DNA of 64,000 nucleotides from Pigmentibacter ruber (GTDB lineage: Bacteria; Bdellovibrionota_B; Oligoflexia; Silvanigrellales; Silvanigrellaceae). Positions within the stretch are counted from its first letter, which is position 1. Each line of letters begins with the position of its first letter. Positions 19,416-27,792 of the stretch are shown in pieces. The translations under genes and the position numbers were made by a program. The stretch is taken from NCBI RefSeq assembly GCF_009792895.1, contig NZ_WSSC01000001.1, positions 496,001-560,000 on the forward strand, in the 5' to 3' direction. The notes under the pieces are model-generated. The model was given only the letters and a program-made list of their open reading frames with translations. It did not search any database and had not been told where the DNA came from.

Positions 19416-21338
19416 TTAGTTTACTTTTAATTTTAAGACTAAATCTCGGAGTTTAATTGCTAAATGATTTAAACTTTTTGCAGCATCTTGTAACTGGAGT
19501 GCACTGGTAGAAGATTGAGATGCCGAAATTGAAACTTTCTTAATAGAAGTTGAGATTCCATCTACTGCTTTACTAGATTCTAATACAATGCGTGAAACTT
19601 CAGTTGTAGTTGCTGCTTGCTCTTCTACTGCTGTAGCGATTGTGACTGAAATTGTATTTATTTCCTCAATTGCTTTAGAAATTTCTCCAATTGCAGAAAC
19701 CGCCTTCGCTGTGCTCTGCTGTATTGTACCAATTTTAAAAGAGATATCTTCAGTAGCTTTTGCTGTTTGTTTCGCAAGTTCTTTGACTTCACTTGCTACG
19801 ACTGCAAAACCTCTACCAGAATCCCCTGCTCTTGCCGCTTCAATTGTAGCGTTTAATGCTAATAAATTTGTTTGTTGCGCAATAGAACTAATTGTTTTGA
19901 GAACTGTACCAATTTCTTTACTTTCATTTCCAAGTTGGCTGACTATTGAATTTGTTTCTTGAGATAGTTTTAAACTTTGGCGTGTTTTTTCTGATCCGGC
20001 GGATGTACTTTTTGAAATTTCTTTAATAGATGCAGCCATTTCTTCAGTGTTTGTTGCAACTGAATTTACTCCTTTAGCTACTTCCTCTGAGGCTGCTGAA
20101 GCGCTGACTGATTGTTTTGATGTCTCATTTGAATTGGCTGTAAGTTCTGAAGCTGTTGTTGCTAATTCTTCAGAAGCTGAACCTAATTGAATAGCTGTTT
20201 CTTCAAGTGTCCTTACAAGTTCTAGCCATTCAAATTTTTCTTTACTTATATCAGTTGCATATTTAACTACTTTGTATACTTTCCCTGTTAAATCAAAAAC
20301 TGGATTATAAGAAGCTTGAATCCAAACTTCCCTTGAGCCTTTCGCAAAACGTTGAAATTGACCTGCTGAAAATTGCCCGTTATTTAATTTTTGCCAAAAT
20401 TCTCGATATTCTGGTTTATTTGTATAAATTGGGTCACAAAATATAGAGTGATGTTTTCCTTTTATTTCATCTAATCTATATCCCATAAGGGAAAGGAAGA
20501 GTTCATTTGCTTCAATAACTGTGCCATCTAAATTAAAATTTATTACTGCTTGTGCTTTTGAGAGAGCATTTAGTTCTTGATCTTTTAGTTTTTGTTTACT
20601 TACGTCTGTAGCGTACTTAATAACTTTTAATGGTTTTCCGCTTGTATCAAAAATGGGGTTGTATGAAGCTGAGAGATAAACTAGCTTCCCATTTTTTCCA
20701 AAACGCTTATATTCACCAGCATCAGATTCCCCATTTGCTAATTTTTCCCAAAAAATTCTATATTCATTTGAGTTTGTATAGCTAGGATCGCAAAACATTC
20801 TGTGATGTTTTCCTTTAATTTCACTTAAAGAATATTCAGTTAACTGTAAGAAATTTTCATTTGCATTTATGATAATACCATCTAATGTAAATTCAATAAC
20901 AGCTTGTGTTTTTTCAATTGCATTTATTTGACTTTCAAAATAAGTATTTTTCATTTTTTGGATTGTTATATCAGAAGCTATTTTTACTATTTTTTGAGGT
21001 TTGCCATTTGAATCCAGAATTGGATTATAAGAAGCTTGTAACCATACTTCTTTTGCATTTTTACCAAAACGGCGGAACTCACCGGAATCAAATTCACCTC
21101 TACCTAATTTTTCCCAAAATAGTCTATATTCAATACTATTTGCATAATTTGTTTCACAAAAAATTCTGTGATGTTTGCCAACAACTTCATCTAAATTATA
21201 ATTTACTACATGCAGGAAATTATTATTAGCGGTTAAAATTATTCCTTCCATGCTAAACTCTATAATAGCTTGTGCTTTATGAAATGCTTGAATAACATTT
21301 TGTAATTCCAAATATTTAGCTTCTGAAACATCCGCCAA
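19416..21338 (-). CDS. Soluble methyl-accepting chemotaxis protein with three PAS domains
   Basis: A 640-residue chemoreceptor with no transmembrane segment. Three tandem PAS domains (residues ~10-125, 130-250, 255-370) each carry the same landmarks: GKHHRIFC- or GKHHSIFC-like motif, YRxFWxKL, G(E/Q)FxxGxxxRFxK and a C-terminal KVVKYATDI(S/T) strand, as in BdlA and Aer-like receptors. The signalling domain has the conserved hairpin tip [33 protein letters not shown], written here in part, plus helical methylation regions. It starts with TTG behind GGAG at good spacing. PAS domains of this type often bind haem or flavin; the cofactor is not readable. Confidence 0.92.
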   Translation of the reverse strand: MADVSEAKYLELQNVIQAFHKAQAIIEFSMEGIILTANNNFLHVVNYNLDEVVGKHHRIFCETNYANSIEYRLFWEKLGRGEFDSGEFRRFGKNAKEVWLQASYNPILDSNGKPQKIVKIASDITIQKMKNTYFESQINAIEKTQAVIEFTLDGIIINANENFLQLTEYSLSEIKGKHHRMFCDPSYTNSNEYRIFWEKLANGESDAGEYKRFGKNGKLVYLSASYNPIFDTSGKPLKVIKYATDVSKQKLKDQELNALSKAQAVINFNLDGTVIEANELFLSLMGYRLDEIKGKHHSIFCDPIYTNKPEYREFWQKLNNGQFSAGQFQRFAKGSREVWIQASYNPVFDLTGKVYKVVKYATDISKEKFEWLELVRTLEETAIQLGSASEELATTASELTANSNETSKQSVSASAASEEVAKGVNSVATNTEEMAASIKEISKSTSAGSEKTRQSLKLSQETNSIVSQLGNESKEIGTVLKTISSIAQQTNLLALNATIEAARAGDSGRGFAVVASEVKELAKQTAKATEDISFKIGTIQQSTAKAVSAIGEISKAIEEINTISVTIATAVEEQAATTTEVSRIVLESSKAVDGISTSIKKVSISASQSSTSALQLQDAAKSLNHLAIKLRDLVLKLKVN

Positions 21339-21417
21339 TTTTTTAACTCCTATTTTTATTTTATTTCAATTATTTCTAATTTTATAAAGAAAAATTTATA
21401 TATATAATTGATAATAA

Positions 21418-21789
21418 TTATGCACCAACCAGTTTTTTTACAGCTTCTATTAGGACTTCCGGCTTAAAAGGTTTTGTGATCCAACCACTAGCACCTGCTT
21501 TTTTAGCTTCAGCAATCATTTCGGCTGCACCTTCAGTGGTTAGCATTAATATTGGTGGATGCGGTAGGTCGCTACTTGTATTGATTTGTGCGACCATTTC
21601 AAGCCCACCCATATTTGGCATGTTGATATCGCTGATTATTGCTTTTATATCCTTATTATTTTTCAATTTTGCTATTCCATCTACCCCATCTTCTGCTTCA
21701 ATGACTTCAAAGCCCCCTTTTGTTAAGGTAAAATTCACTTGTTGGCGAATTGTTTTAGCATCATCAACAATTAAAATTTTGTGAGCCAT
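21418..21789 (-). CDS. cheY: Chemotaxis response regulator CheY
   Basis: A 123-residue single receiver domain. The acidic pair is in ILIVDDAKTIR, the phosphorylated Asp in IISDINMPNMGGLE, the switch Thr in LMLTTEG and the Lys in WITKPFKPE. The ATG at 21789 is chosen over an upstream in-frame ATG because GGAGAAG lies before it and the protein then begins MAHKILIVDD as in other CheY proteins. It has its own promoter and is divergent from the next receptor gene, close to the che operon. Confidence 0.95.
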   Translation of the reverse strand: MAHKILIVDDAKTIRQQVNFTLTKGGFEVIEAEDGVDGIAKLKNNKDIKAIISDINMPNMGGLEMVAQINTSSDLPHPPILMLTTEGAAEMIAEAKKAGASGWITKPFKPEVLIEAVKKLVGA

Positions 21790-21828
21790 TTGCTTCTCCG
21801 TAGAATAAAATAATAGAAAGTATGTTTT

Positions 21829-21856
21829 ATTATACAATCAACATTCTTCACTGCAA
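21829..21856 (-). promoter_or_regulatory. Sigma-70-type promoter for cheY
   Basis: On the minus strand -35 TTGCAG (21856-21851), a 16-bp spacer and a perfect -10 TATAAT (21834-21829), about 40 bp before the cheY ATG. No flagellar sigma-28 type sequence was seen here. Confidence 0.6.
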
Positions 21857-21960
21857 TAGACAAAAAATAAACGCTTTATATTTCTTACTCATTAATAGGG
21901 CATGTTATTTTTAGTAGAATTAAAGTTATTGCTAAAATTACTAATTTTAAGGGGATTACC

Positions 21961-23541
21961 ATGGAAGAGCTAAAGGGCAATCAAAGTACAAATATTCCAG
22001 GTTTAAATTTAACAACTTTAACAGGTTTAAACTTAGATGAATACAAAGGAATGGCCGATAACTCTCCAATTAATATTATGTTTTGCGATTTGAATTTTAC
22101 AATTACATATATCAATCAAACAAGTAAAGAAACTCTGCAAAAAATTGAAAAATTTCTGCCTATCAGAGTAAATGCAATTGTTGGCTCAAGTATTGATATT
22201 TTCCATAAGGTACCAGCACATCAAAGAAGAATTTTAGCAAATGATAAAAACCTTCCACATCGAGCAATTATAACTGTTGGTCCAGAAAAGTTAGATCTTT
22301 TAGTCTCTGCAATTTATGATACAAATCAAAAATATATAGGGGTAATGGTAACATGGGATATTGTAACCCAGAAATTACTTATTGAAGGCAACTTAGCAAG
22401 AATTAATTCTATGATGGAAAATATTCCTATTAATGTTATGTTTTCTGATATGGATTTTAAAATTACTTACGCAAACAGCACTAGCTTAAAAACATTAGAA
22501 AAATTGGAAAAGTACTTGCCCATTAGACTGAATGAATTTGTGGGTTCAAGTATTGATATTTTTCATAAAAATCCTGCACATCAAAGAAGATTGCTGGCAA
22601 ATGATAAAAATCTTCCTCATAGAGCAATAATTTCCGTTGGACCTGAAAAATTAAGCTTGTTAGCTTCTGCTGTATATGATTCTGATAAAAAATATATTGG
22701 CATTATGGTTACTTGGGAAATTATTACAGACAGAGTTACATTAACTGAAAATATTGGAGAGGCTTCCCGCCAACTAGCTGCAGCCTCAGAAGAATTAAAT
22801 GCAACTTCTAAGCAAATGAGCACAAATGCAGAAAAAACCACGTCAGTTGCAAACTCAACGGCTGCTTCGTCAGAGGAGGTATCCCAAGGTGTGCGTTCAG
22901 TTGCAACAAATACAGAGGAAATGAGTGCGGCAATTAAAGAAATAGCTCGCAATGCTGCTGAAGCTTCTGCAAGTAGTTCTCTTGCACTTAAACAAGCACA
23001 AAATACAAATTCAATTATTGTAAAGTTAGGTGAGAGTAGCAAAGAAATTGGTAACGTCATTAAAGTAATTAGTTCTATAGCACAACAAACAAACTTATTG
23101 GCTTTAAACGCAACAATTGAAGCAGCAAGAGCTGGGGACGCGGGAAGAGGCTTTGCAGTGGTTGCAAATGAAGTGAAAGAATTAGCAAAACAAACTGCTA
23201 AAGCAACAGAAGACATTACTAATAAAATTACAGGAATTCAAAGCGATTCTAAAAGCTCTATCGATGCAGTTACTTTAATTAGCCAATCAATTGAAAAATT
23301 AAATAGTATTGCAACTGCAATTGCAGCTTCGGTAGAGGAGCAAGCTGCTACAACAAATGAAGTAGCAAGAATTGTACAACAATCAGCTGAGGGAGTGGCA
23401 AATATTACTCAAAATGTAAAAGTAGTTTCGGAGGCTGCAGTGCAAACTTCAAATGGATCTTCGCAAGTTTTAATTTCTGCAAGATCTTTGAGTGAATTAG
23501 CAAGTAAATTAGATATATTAGTGAAAAATATTAAAGTTTAA
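21961..23541 (+). CDS. Soluble methyl-accepting chemotaxis protein with two tandem PAS-like repeats
   Basis: A 526-residue receptor with no membrane segment. Residues ~30-135 and ~145-250 are two closely similar repeats, each with SPINIMF- or IPINVMF-like start, [33 protein letters not shown] and KYIGxMVTW. These are PAS-like domains of a conserved soluble-receptor type. The C-terminal half is a standard signalling domain with [20 protein letters not shown] and [25 protein letters not shown] precedes the ATG. It probably joins the other soluble receptor and the CheA/CheW proteins encoded nearby in a cytoplasmic array. Confidence 0.92.
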   Translation: MEELKGNQSTNIPGLNLTTLTGLNLDEYKGMADNSPINIMFCDLNFTITYINQTSKETLQKIEKFLPIRVNAIVGSSIDIFHKVPAHQRRILANDKNLPHRAIITVGPEKLDLLVSAIYDTNQKYIGVMVTWDIVTQKLLIEGNLARINSMMENIPINVMFSDMDFKITYANSTSLKTLEKLEKYLPIRLNEFVGSSIDIFHKNPAHQRRLLANDKNLPHRAIISVGPEKLSLLASAVYDSDKKYIGIMVTWEIITDRVTLTENIGEASRQLAAASEELNATSKQMSTNAEKTTSVANSTAASSEEVSQGVRSVATNTEEMSAAIKEIARNAAEASASSSLALKQAQNTNSIIVKLGESSKEIGNVIKVISSIAQQTNLLALNATIEAARAGDAGRGFAVVANEVKELAKQTAKATEDITNKITGIQSDSKSSIDAVTLISQSIEKLNSIATAIAASVEEQAATTNEVARIVQQSAEGVANITQNVKVVSEAAVQTSNGSSQVLISARSLSELASKLDILVKNIKV

Positions 23542-23577
23542 TCTTACAAATAAATATTATAAATATATTAATTCCAA

Positions 23578-24348
23578 TTATTCATCTATATTTTTAATAT
23601 ATCTTTCGGTAATTTTATTAATTTTTTGGATTGTTTCTGGGGCTTTAATAAAATTATCGAAATCAGTTAAAATAGATTTTTTATTTGCTATATTTTTTCT
23701 TAGACATAGATAATAGTTGAAATCACCCTTTATAAAATCAACTTTTTTCCAAACTATATTTTTTAGTTTATATTTTTTTATTAAGAATTGAGGAGATCTT
23801 TTTGTAGATAAAAATAGATCTCCTCTATTTTTATTTAATTTGAATAAAATATACTTTTTATTGGTTGAAAATTCATTTTTAAAACCATTTTCTTCAGAAT
23901 GATATTTATTAAGACTATCACCAAAATAATCTAGAAAAAGGAAATTTTTAAAGTCATTTATTGAATTATATGTATTTAAATTAGTCAATTTTTTATTTTC
24001 TTTTGAGTAGTAAAAATAAAGATTTTCTTTTAATACCAGATATGAACTATAATCCACATATTCATCTCTTTCTTTGCTTTTTAAACTAATAAAAGCATCG
24101 AATTCACCTTTTTTTACCATATAAATAACTCTAGGCCATGGAAATGGTTCTAAAAATATTTTATATTTTTCTTTATTTAATTTGGAAAATTCATTTATAA
24201 TATCTACTAAAATTCCTTTTGGTTTTTTATTAATTGAATATGATAATGGAATTGAGTCTTCATTTATGGCAAATTTAATAGTAATTTTTTCTTGACAAAA
24301 AGCAGGTGTAATAAAAACAATAAAGCAAATAAAAAAAATATTTTTCAT
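23578..24348 (-). CDS. Periplasmic solute-binding protein, SBP_bac_3-like
   Basis: A 256-residue exported protein: signal peptide with likely cleavage after AFC-Q (residue ~18), then the substrate-binding pattern FAINEDSIPLSYSINKKPKGILVDIINE and WPRVIYMVKKGEFDAFISLKSKERDEYVDY. It is convergent with the preceding receptor gene. Like the protein at 18597-19343 it has no transport partner genes. The C-terminal lobe is diverged and rich in Lys/Asn. Ligand unknown. Confidence 0.72.
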   Translation of the reverse strand: MKNIFFICFIVFITPAFCQEKITIKFAINEDSIPLSYSINKKPKGILVDIINEFSKLNKEKYKIFLEPFPWPRVIYMVKKGEFDAFISLKSKERDEYVDYSSYLVLKENLYFYYSKENKKLTNLNTYNSINDFKNFLFLDYFGDSLNKYHSEENGFKNEFSTNKKYILFKLNKNRGDLFLSTKRSPQFLIKKYKLKNIVWKKVDFIKGDFNYYLCLRKNIANKKSILTDFDNFIKAPETIQKINKITERYIKNIDE

Positions 24349-24405
24349 ATTACTAGTCTTATTTTTTGAATTAAAAAACTTATTTTCATCGATTGCTAAA
24401 GTTTT

Positions 24406-25059
24406 CTAACCCTTTGGTTGAATGGCAACAGCTATTAATTCTTCTGGAGTCATTCTTGATATTTCTATTAATTCTTCTTTTAAATATTTTTCAACTTCTA
24501 ATTTTATTTGCTTCAAAACAATGGCTTTAACAGCATTTTGAATGTTTTGCTTAAATTCATCAGTCAGACAACTGGTTTCAGACTTTTCATTTGAAATCAA
24601 TTGTTCTTGAGAACTGTGTGCTACTATAGAATGCTGAAGATCATTTTGCATATTAAGACTTACTCCTTGTTTTAAAGTATTGACAATTAAATTAAATACG
24701 CTACCCCATTCAAAACTTAAATCAGAGCTCCAAGATCTACCTAGAAATTGCCCTAAAGTTTTTAGGAAAGTTTGTGCAGCCCAATCATAATGTGGGTCTG
24801 CAAGTGGTAATTTTTGCAGTTGCTCGCTAAGCTCTTGCAAAAATTGGGTCAAATTTTTTTTATTTTCTAAATTATCGATTATAGTAATTAAAGAGTTTAT
24901 TAAAAATTTTTTTTGTTTGTTTAAATCATATTTTATTAATATTTGTTTTGTTTGTGGAAAGTCAAGAAATAAATTTTCATAAAATCTTGCAATAATTTGA
25001 TCTAAAATAGGCTTTATAAGTTCAAAACAATCTTTAATTAAATCAGTTTTTATTTGCAT
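24406..25059 (-). CDS. Globin-like protein lacking the proximal histidine
   Basis: A 217-residue soluble protein. Residues 1-~145 match the pattern of single-domain bacterial globins and flavohaemoglobin globin domains: LIKPILDQIIARFYENLFLD, where Y27 corresponds to the B10 tyrosine, FLINSLITIIDNLEN, then HYDWAAQTFLKTLGQFLG and FEWGSVFNLIVNTL. Aligning on the conserved Tyr after the F helix (Y91), the position of the haem-ligating F8 His is L81, so haem may not be bound. The last ~65 residues are a charged helical tail. It lies divergent from the che operon. The fold call is by pattern only and moderately sure. Confidence 0.6.
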   Translation of the reverse strand: MQIKTDLIKDCFELIKPILDQIIARFYENLFLDFPQTKQILIKYDLNKQKKFLINSLITIIDNLENKKNLTQFLQELSEQLQKLPLADPHYDWAAQTFLKTLGQFLGRSWSSDLSFEWGSVFNLIVNTLKQGVSLNMQNDLQHSIVAHSSQEQLISNEKSETSCLTDEFKQNIQNAVKAIVLKQIKLEVEKYLKEELIEISRMTPEELIAVAIQPKG

Positions 25060-25265
25060 AATTATTTCCTATAGAAGTATTTTTATTAACTTTATAGAAA
25101 AATAAGAAAAATAAAATAGGAAATAATTGATAACTGTCATATTTGGGGTATTAAATATTTCCTATTAAATTATAAATGTATAGGTAATAAATGCATTATT
25201 TATTGTTATTATAAATTTCAATAATATAGTATTGATATTTCATATGAATTAAAAAAGAGAAAAAT

Positions 25266-27776
25266 ATGTCGGAAATGAAAGAAAATTTAAAAATATTATG
25301 GATTGATGATGAAAAAGATTTATTACAAATAGGTAAAGAAATAATTATAAAAGCAGGATTTACTCCCATTATTTCCAATGATGTAAATGAAGGCTTAGAG
25401 TTATTTAGGAATAATATTGAAGATTTAGTTTTAGTACTTTGTGACTATATGATGCCAAATTTAAATGGATTTGAATTAAGAAAAAAAACTCTGGAGTTAG
25501 ATGATAAAATCCCATTCGGAATTATTTCAGCATATGTTTCAAAACAAATGGCTTTAGATGCGCTAAATTTAAAGATTTGTGGTTTTTATGAAAAACCATT
25601 TCAATTTGAAAAAATGCTTGAAATAGTTAAAAAAAATTCAGAAGATCGCTGTCAAAGTATTATTGAAAATAGAGCAATTGAAGCCACATTTTTTGAAGAA
25701 GCAATTTCAATTATTGATGAAGTTGAAGAAAAAATTCTTCTCTTAGAAGATGATAGAAACAATAATGATTTGATAAATTCTATTGCTAGAGAGTTACATA
25801 CATTAAAAGGCTCAAGCGGTTGTTTGAATACAAATATTGTAACCAAATATGTTCATAAGTATGAAGATATTTTTCAAGCTATAAAAAAGAAAAATTTAAT
25901 TATTAGTGATGAAGTTTTAAATATCATATTTCTTGGTCTTGATAGAATAAAAGAATTAGTATCCTCAATACCAAAAAGAAATTTACATCAATTTTCTTTA
26001 GAAAAAATAATAAAAGATCTAAATTACCTTGAAAAAAAAGCTGATGATATTGAGAAAAAAGAAGCAAAAAAAACTAATACAGGAGTTAAAGTTAAAGAAA
26101 ATATTTCTGTCCCAGTTTTTTTGTTAGATGAATTGGCAAGCTATGCAGGTGAAATTACAGTAATTAGAAACATGGTTTTAAAAATTATTCATAGCTTAGA
26201 ATCAAAATACTCTGATAATAAGGAAATTCATATATTAAGTGAGTTATTTGAGGAAATGACAAAAATAAATGGTGTTATTCAAAATAAAATTAGTGAAATT
26301 TGTAAAGTACCAATTGGTGGAATATTTAAACCCCTGCAAAGAATTATAAAAGATATAGCAAAAGAATTAAATAAAAATATCCAATTAATTATTGAAGGGG
26401 ATTCTATTCGAGTCGCTAATTCTATAGCTGAAGTTTGCAGTAATTGTATTATTCACTTAGTTAGAAATAGCGCAGACCATGGAATTGAAAGTGCTGAAGA
26501 AAGAGTTAAATTAAAAAAACAAGAAAAAGGGACAATTCATATAAAATGCGAGGAAGATAATAATGATTTTATTTTAAATATTCAAGATGATGGTAGGGGT
26601 ATTGATACAGATAGAGTAAAAGCAAAAGCTATTGAAAAAGGAATTTATACATTAGATCAAATTAAAAAAATGTCCGACAAAGAGATATTTGAAATTATTT
26701 TTGCTCCGGGCTTTAGCACAGCAACTCAAGTAACAGATATTTCAGGTCGTGGTGTTGGGATGGATATGGTCAAGTCTTCAGTTGAAGCAATTAATGGAAA
26801 ATTAACGATAGAATCAAACTTGAATAGGGGTACTAAATTTTCACTGAAATTACCAAAACCAAAATCTGTCACCATCTTAAATTCATTAATTATTGAAGTA
26901 AATGAAAGAACTTTTGCTATACCAGAAGAAAGCATTGATATTGTTTTGCGCATTAAAAACGAAGAATTTATTGAAAATATTTATTCTGTTTTTAATCAAA
27001 AAGTTTTGAAAAGAGAGAATGTTATTTACCCCTTAGTGGAACTCGATAAAATACTAAAATTAAATGCTGGTGCTAAGAAAAATAGTGATTATATTGAATT
27101 GTTAGTGATAAAAAATGAAGGCTACTCTTTTGCTATAATTATTGATAATATTATTGATTCAGAAGAAATAGTCTTGAAGAAAATACCTAATTGTTTTAAT
27201 TTTGGTGGGATATTTTCCGGAGCAACATTTATGGGTGATGGTTCTGTTGGTCTTGTTTTAGATGTAAAAAAAATAGCAGAATTCACTGGCCTAAAAAAAA
27301 TGACCGATAATTTTTCTAAAGAAACAAATATAGAATTGAAAAGTAAAGAAAAAAAATCAGATATTTTAATCACAAGAATTGAAGAAAAATCTATCTTTGC
27401 TATACCTTTGGAGTATATTTTTAGAATTGAAGAAATAAATAAAAAAAATATTCATAAGTCTGGTGAATTAGATGTTATTCAATATCGTGAGCAAGTTATG
27501 CCAATTTACAATTTGGCTAATATTTTAAGATTGCCGAAATGTTTAAAGTCTTCTGATGATAGAATCAATGTTATTGTTGTTAAAAACAATGAACAATATG
27601 TTGGCTTTCAAGTTGAAGAAGTCCTAGATATTGTCGAAAGGCAAGAAGAAATAGATACTCATGTTATTGATAGACTTGGGATTTTAGGTAATGTGCAAGT
27701 TAATGAAAAAACTGTTTCAATTATTGATGTCCCAAATGTGCTATATAAGGTTAGTATTTCTGCTAGTTTAGACTAA
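25266..27776 (+). CDS. CheA-type histidine kinase with an N-terminal receiver domain
   Basis: An 836-residue hybrid. Residues ~8-125 are a receiver (WIDDEKD, phosphorylated Asp in LCDYMMPNLNG, Lys in YEKPF). Residues ~135-240 are an Hpt domain with H178 in ELHTLKGSSG. A dimerisation region follows, then an HATPase domain with HLVRNSADHGIE, QDDGRGID, FAPGFSTA and GRGVGMDMVK. Two CheW-like domains occupy ~545-680 and ~690-830. The dimerisation/ATPase junction is diverged: the usual RMQP and ELDK motifs are absent (it reads ICKVPIGGIF and SIRVANS). The gene starts the che operon and is followed 16 bp later by a second CheA. Confidence 0.93.
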   Translation: MSEMKENLKILWIDDEKDLLQIGKEIIIKAGFTPIISNDVNEGLELFRNNIEDLVLVLCDYMMPNLNGFELRKKTLELDDKIPFGIISAYVSKQMALDALNLKICGFYEKPFQFEKMLEIVKKNSEDRCQSIIENRAIEATFFEEAISIIDEVEEKILLLEDDRNNNDLINSIARELHTLKGSSGCLNTNIVTKYVHKYEDIFQAIKKKNLIISDEVLNIIFLGLDRIKELVSSIPKRNLHQFSLEKIIKDLNYLEKKADDIEKKEAKKTNTGVKVKENISVPVFLLDELASYAGEITVIRNMVLKIIHSLESKYSDNKEIHILSELFEEMTKINGVIQNKISEICKVPIGGIFKPLQRIIKDIAKELNKNIQLIIEGDSIRVANSIAEVCSNCIIHLVRNSADHGIESAEERVKLKKQEKGTIHIKCEEDNNDFILNIQDDGRGIDTDRVKAKAIEKGIYTLDQIKKMSDKEIFEIIFAPGFSTATQVTDISGRGVGMDMVKSSVEAINGKLTIESNLNRGTKFSLKLPKPKSVTILNSLIIEVNERTFAIPEESIDIVLRIKNEEFIENIYSVFNQKVLKRENVIYPLVELDKILKLNAGAKKNSDYIELLVIKNEGYSFAIIIDNIIDSEEIVLKKIPNCFNFGGIFSGATFMGDGSVGLVLDVKKIAEFTGLKKMTDNFSKETNIELKSKEKKSDILITRIEEKSIFAIPLEYIFRIEEINKKNIHKSGELDVIQYREQVMPIYNLANILRLPKCLKSSDDRINVIVVKNNEQYVGFQVEEVLDIVERQEEIDTHVIDRLGILGNVQVNEKTVSIIDVPNVLYKVSISASLD

Positions 27777-27792
27777 TTTAAGAAAGGATTGT

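Noticed and set aside
18597-24348. The two solute-binding proteins as ligand adaptors for the adjacent chemoreceptors
   Set aside because: The receptors are soluble and cytoplasmic while the binding proteins are exported, so direct contact is not possible.
26726-27373. Antisense open frames inside the che genes and other long genes
   Set aside because: They have no ribosome binding sites, odd composition, and mirror the codon bias of the genes on the other strand.
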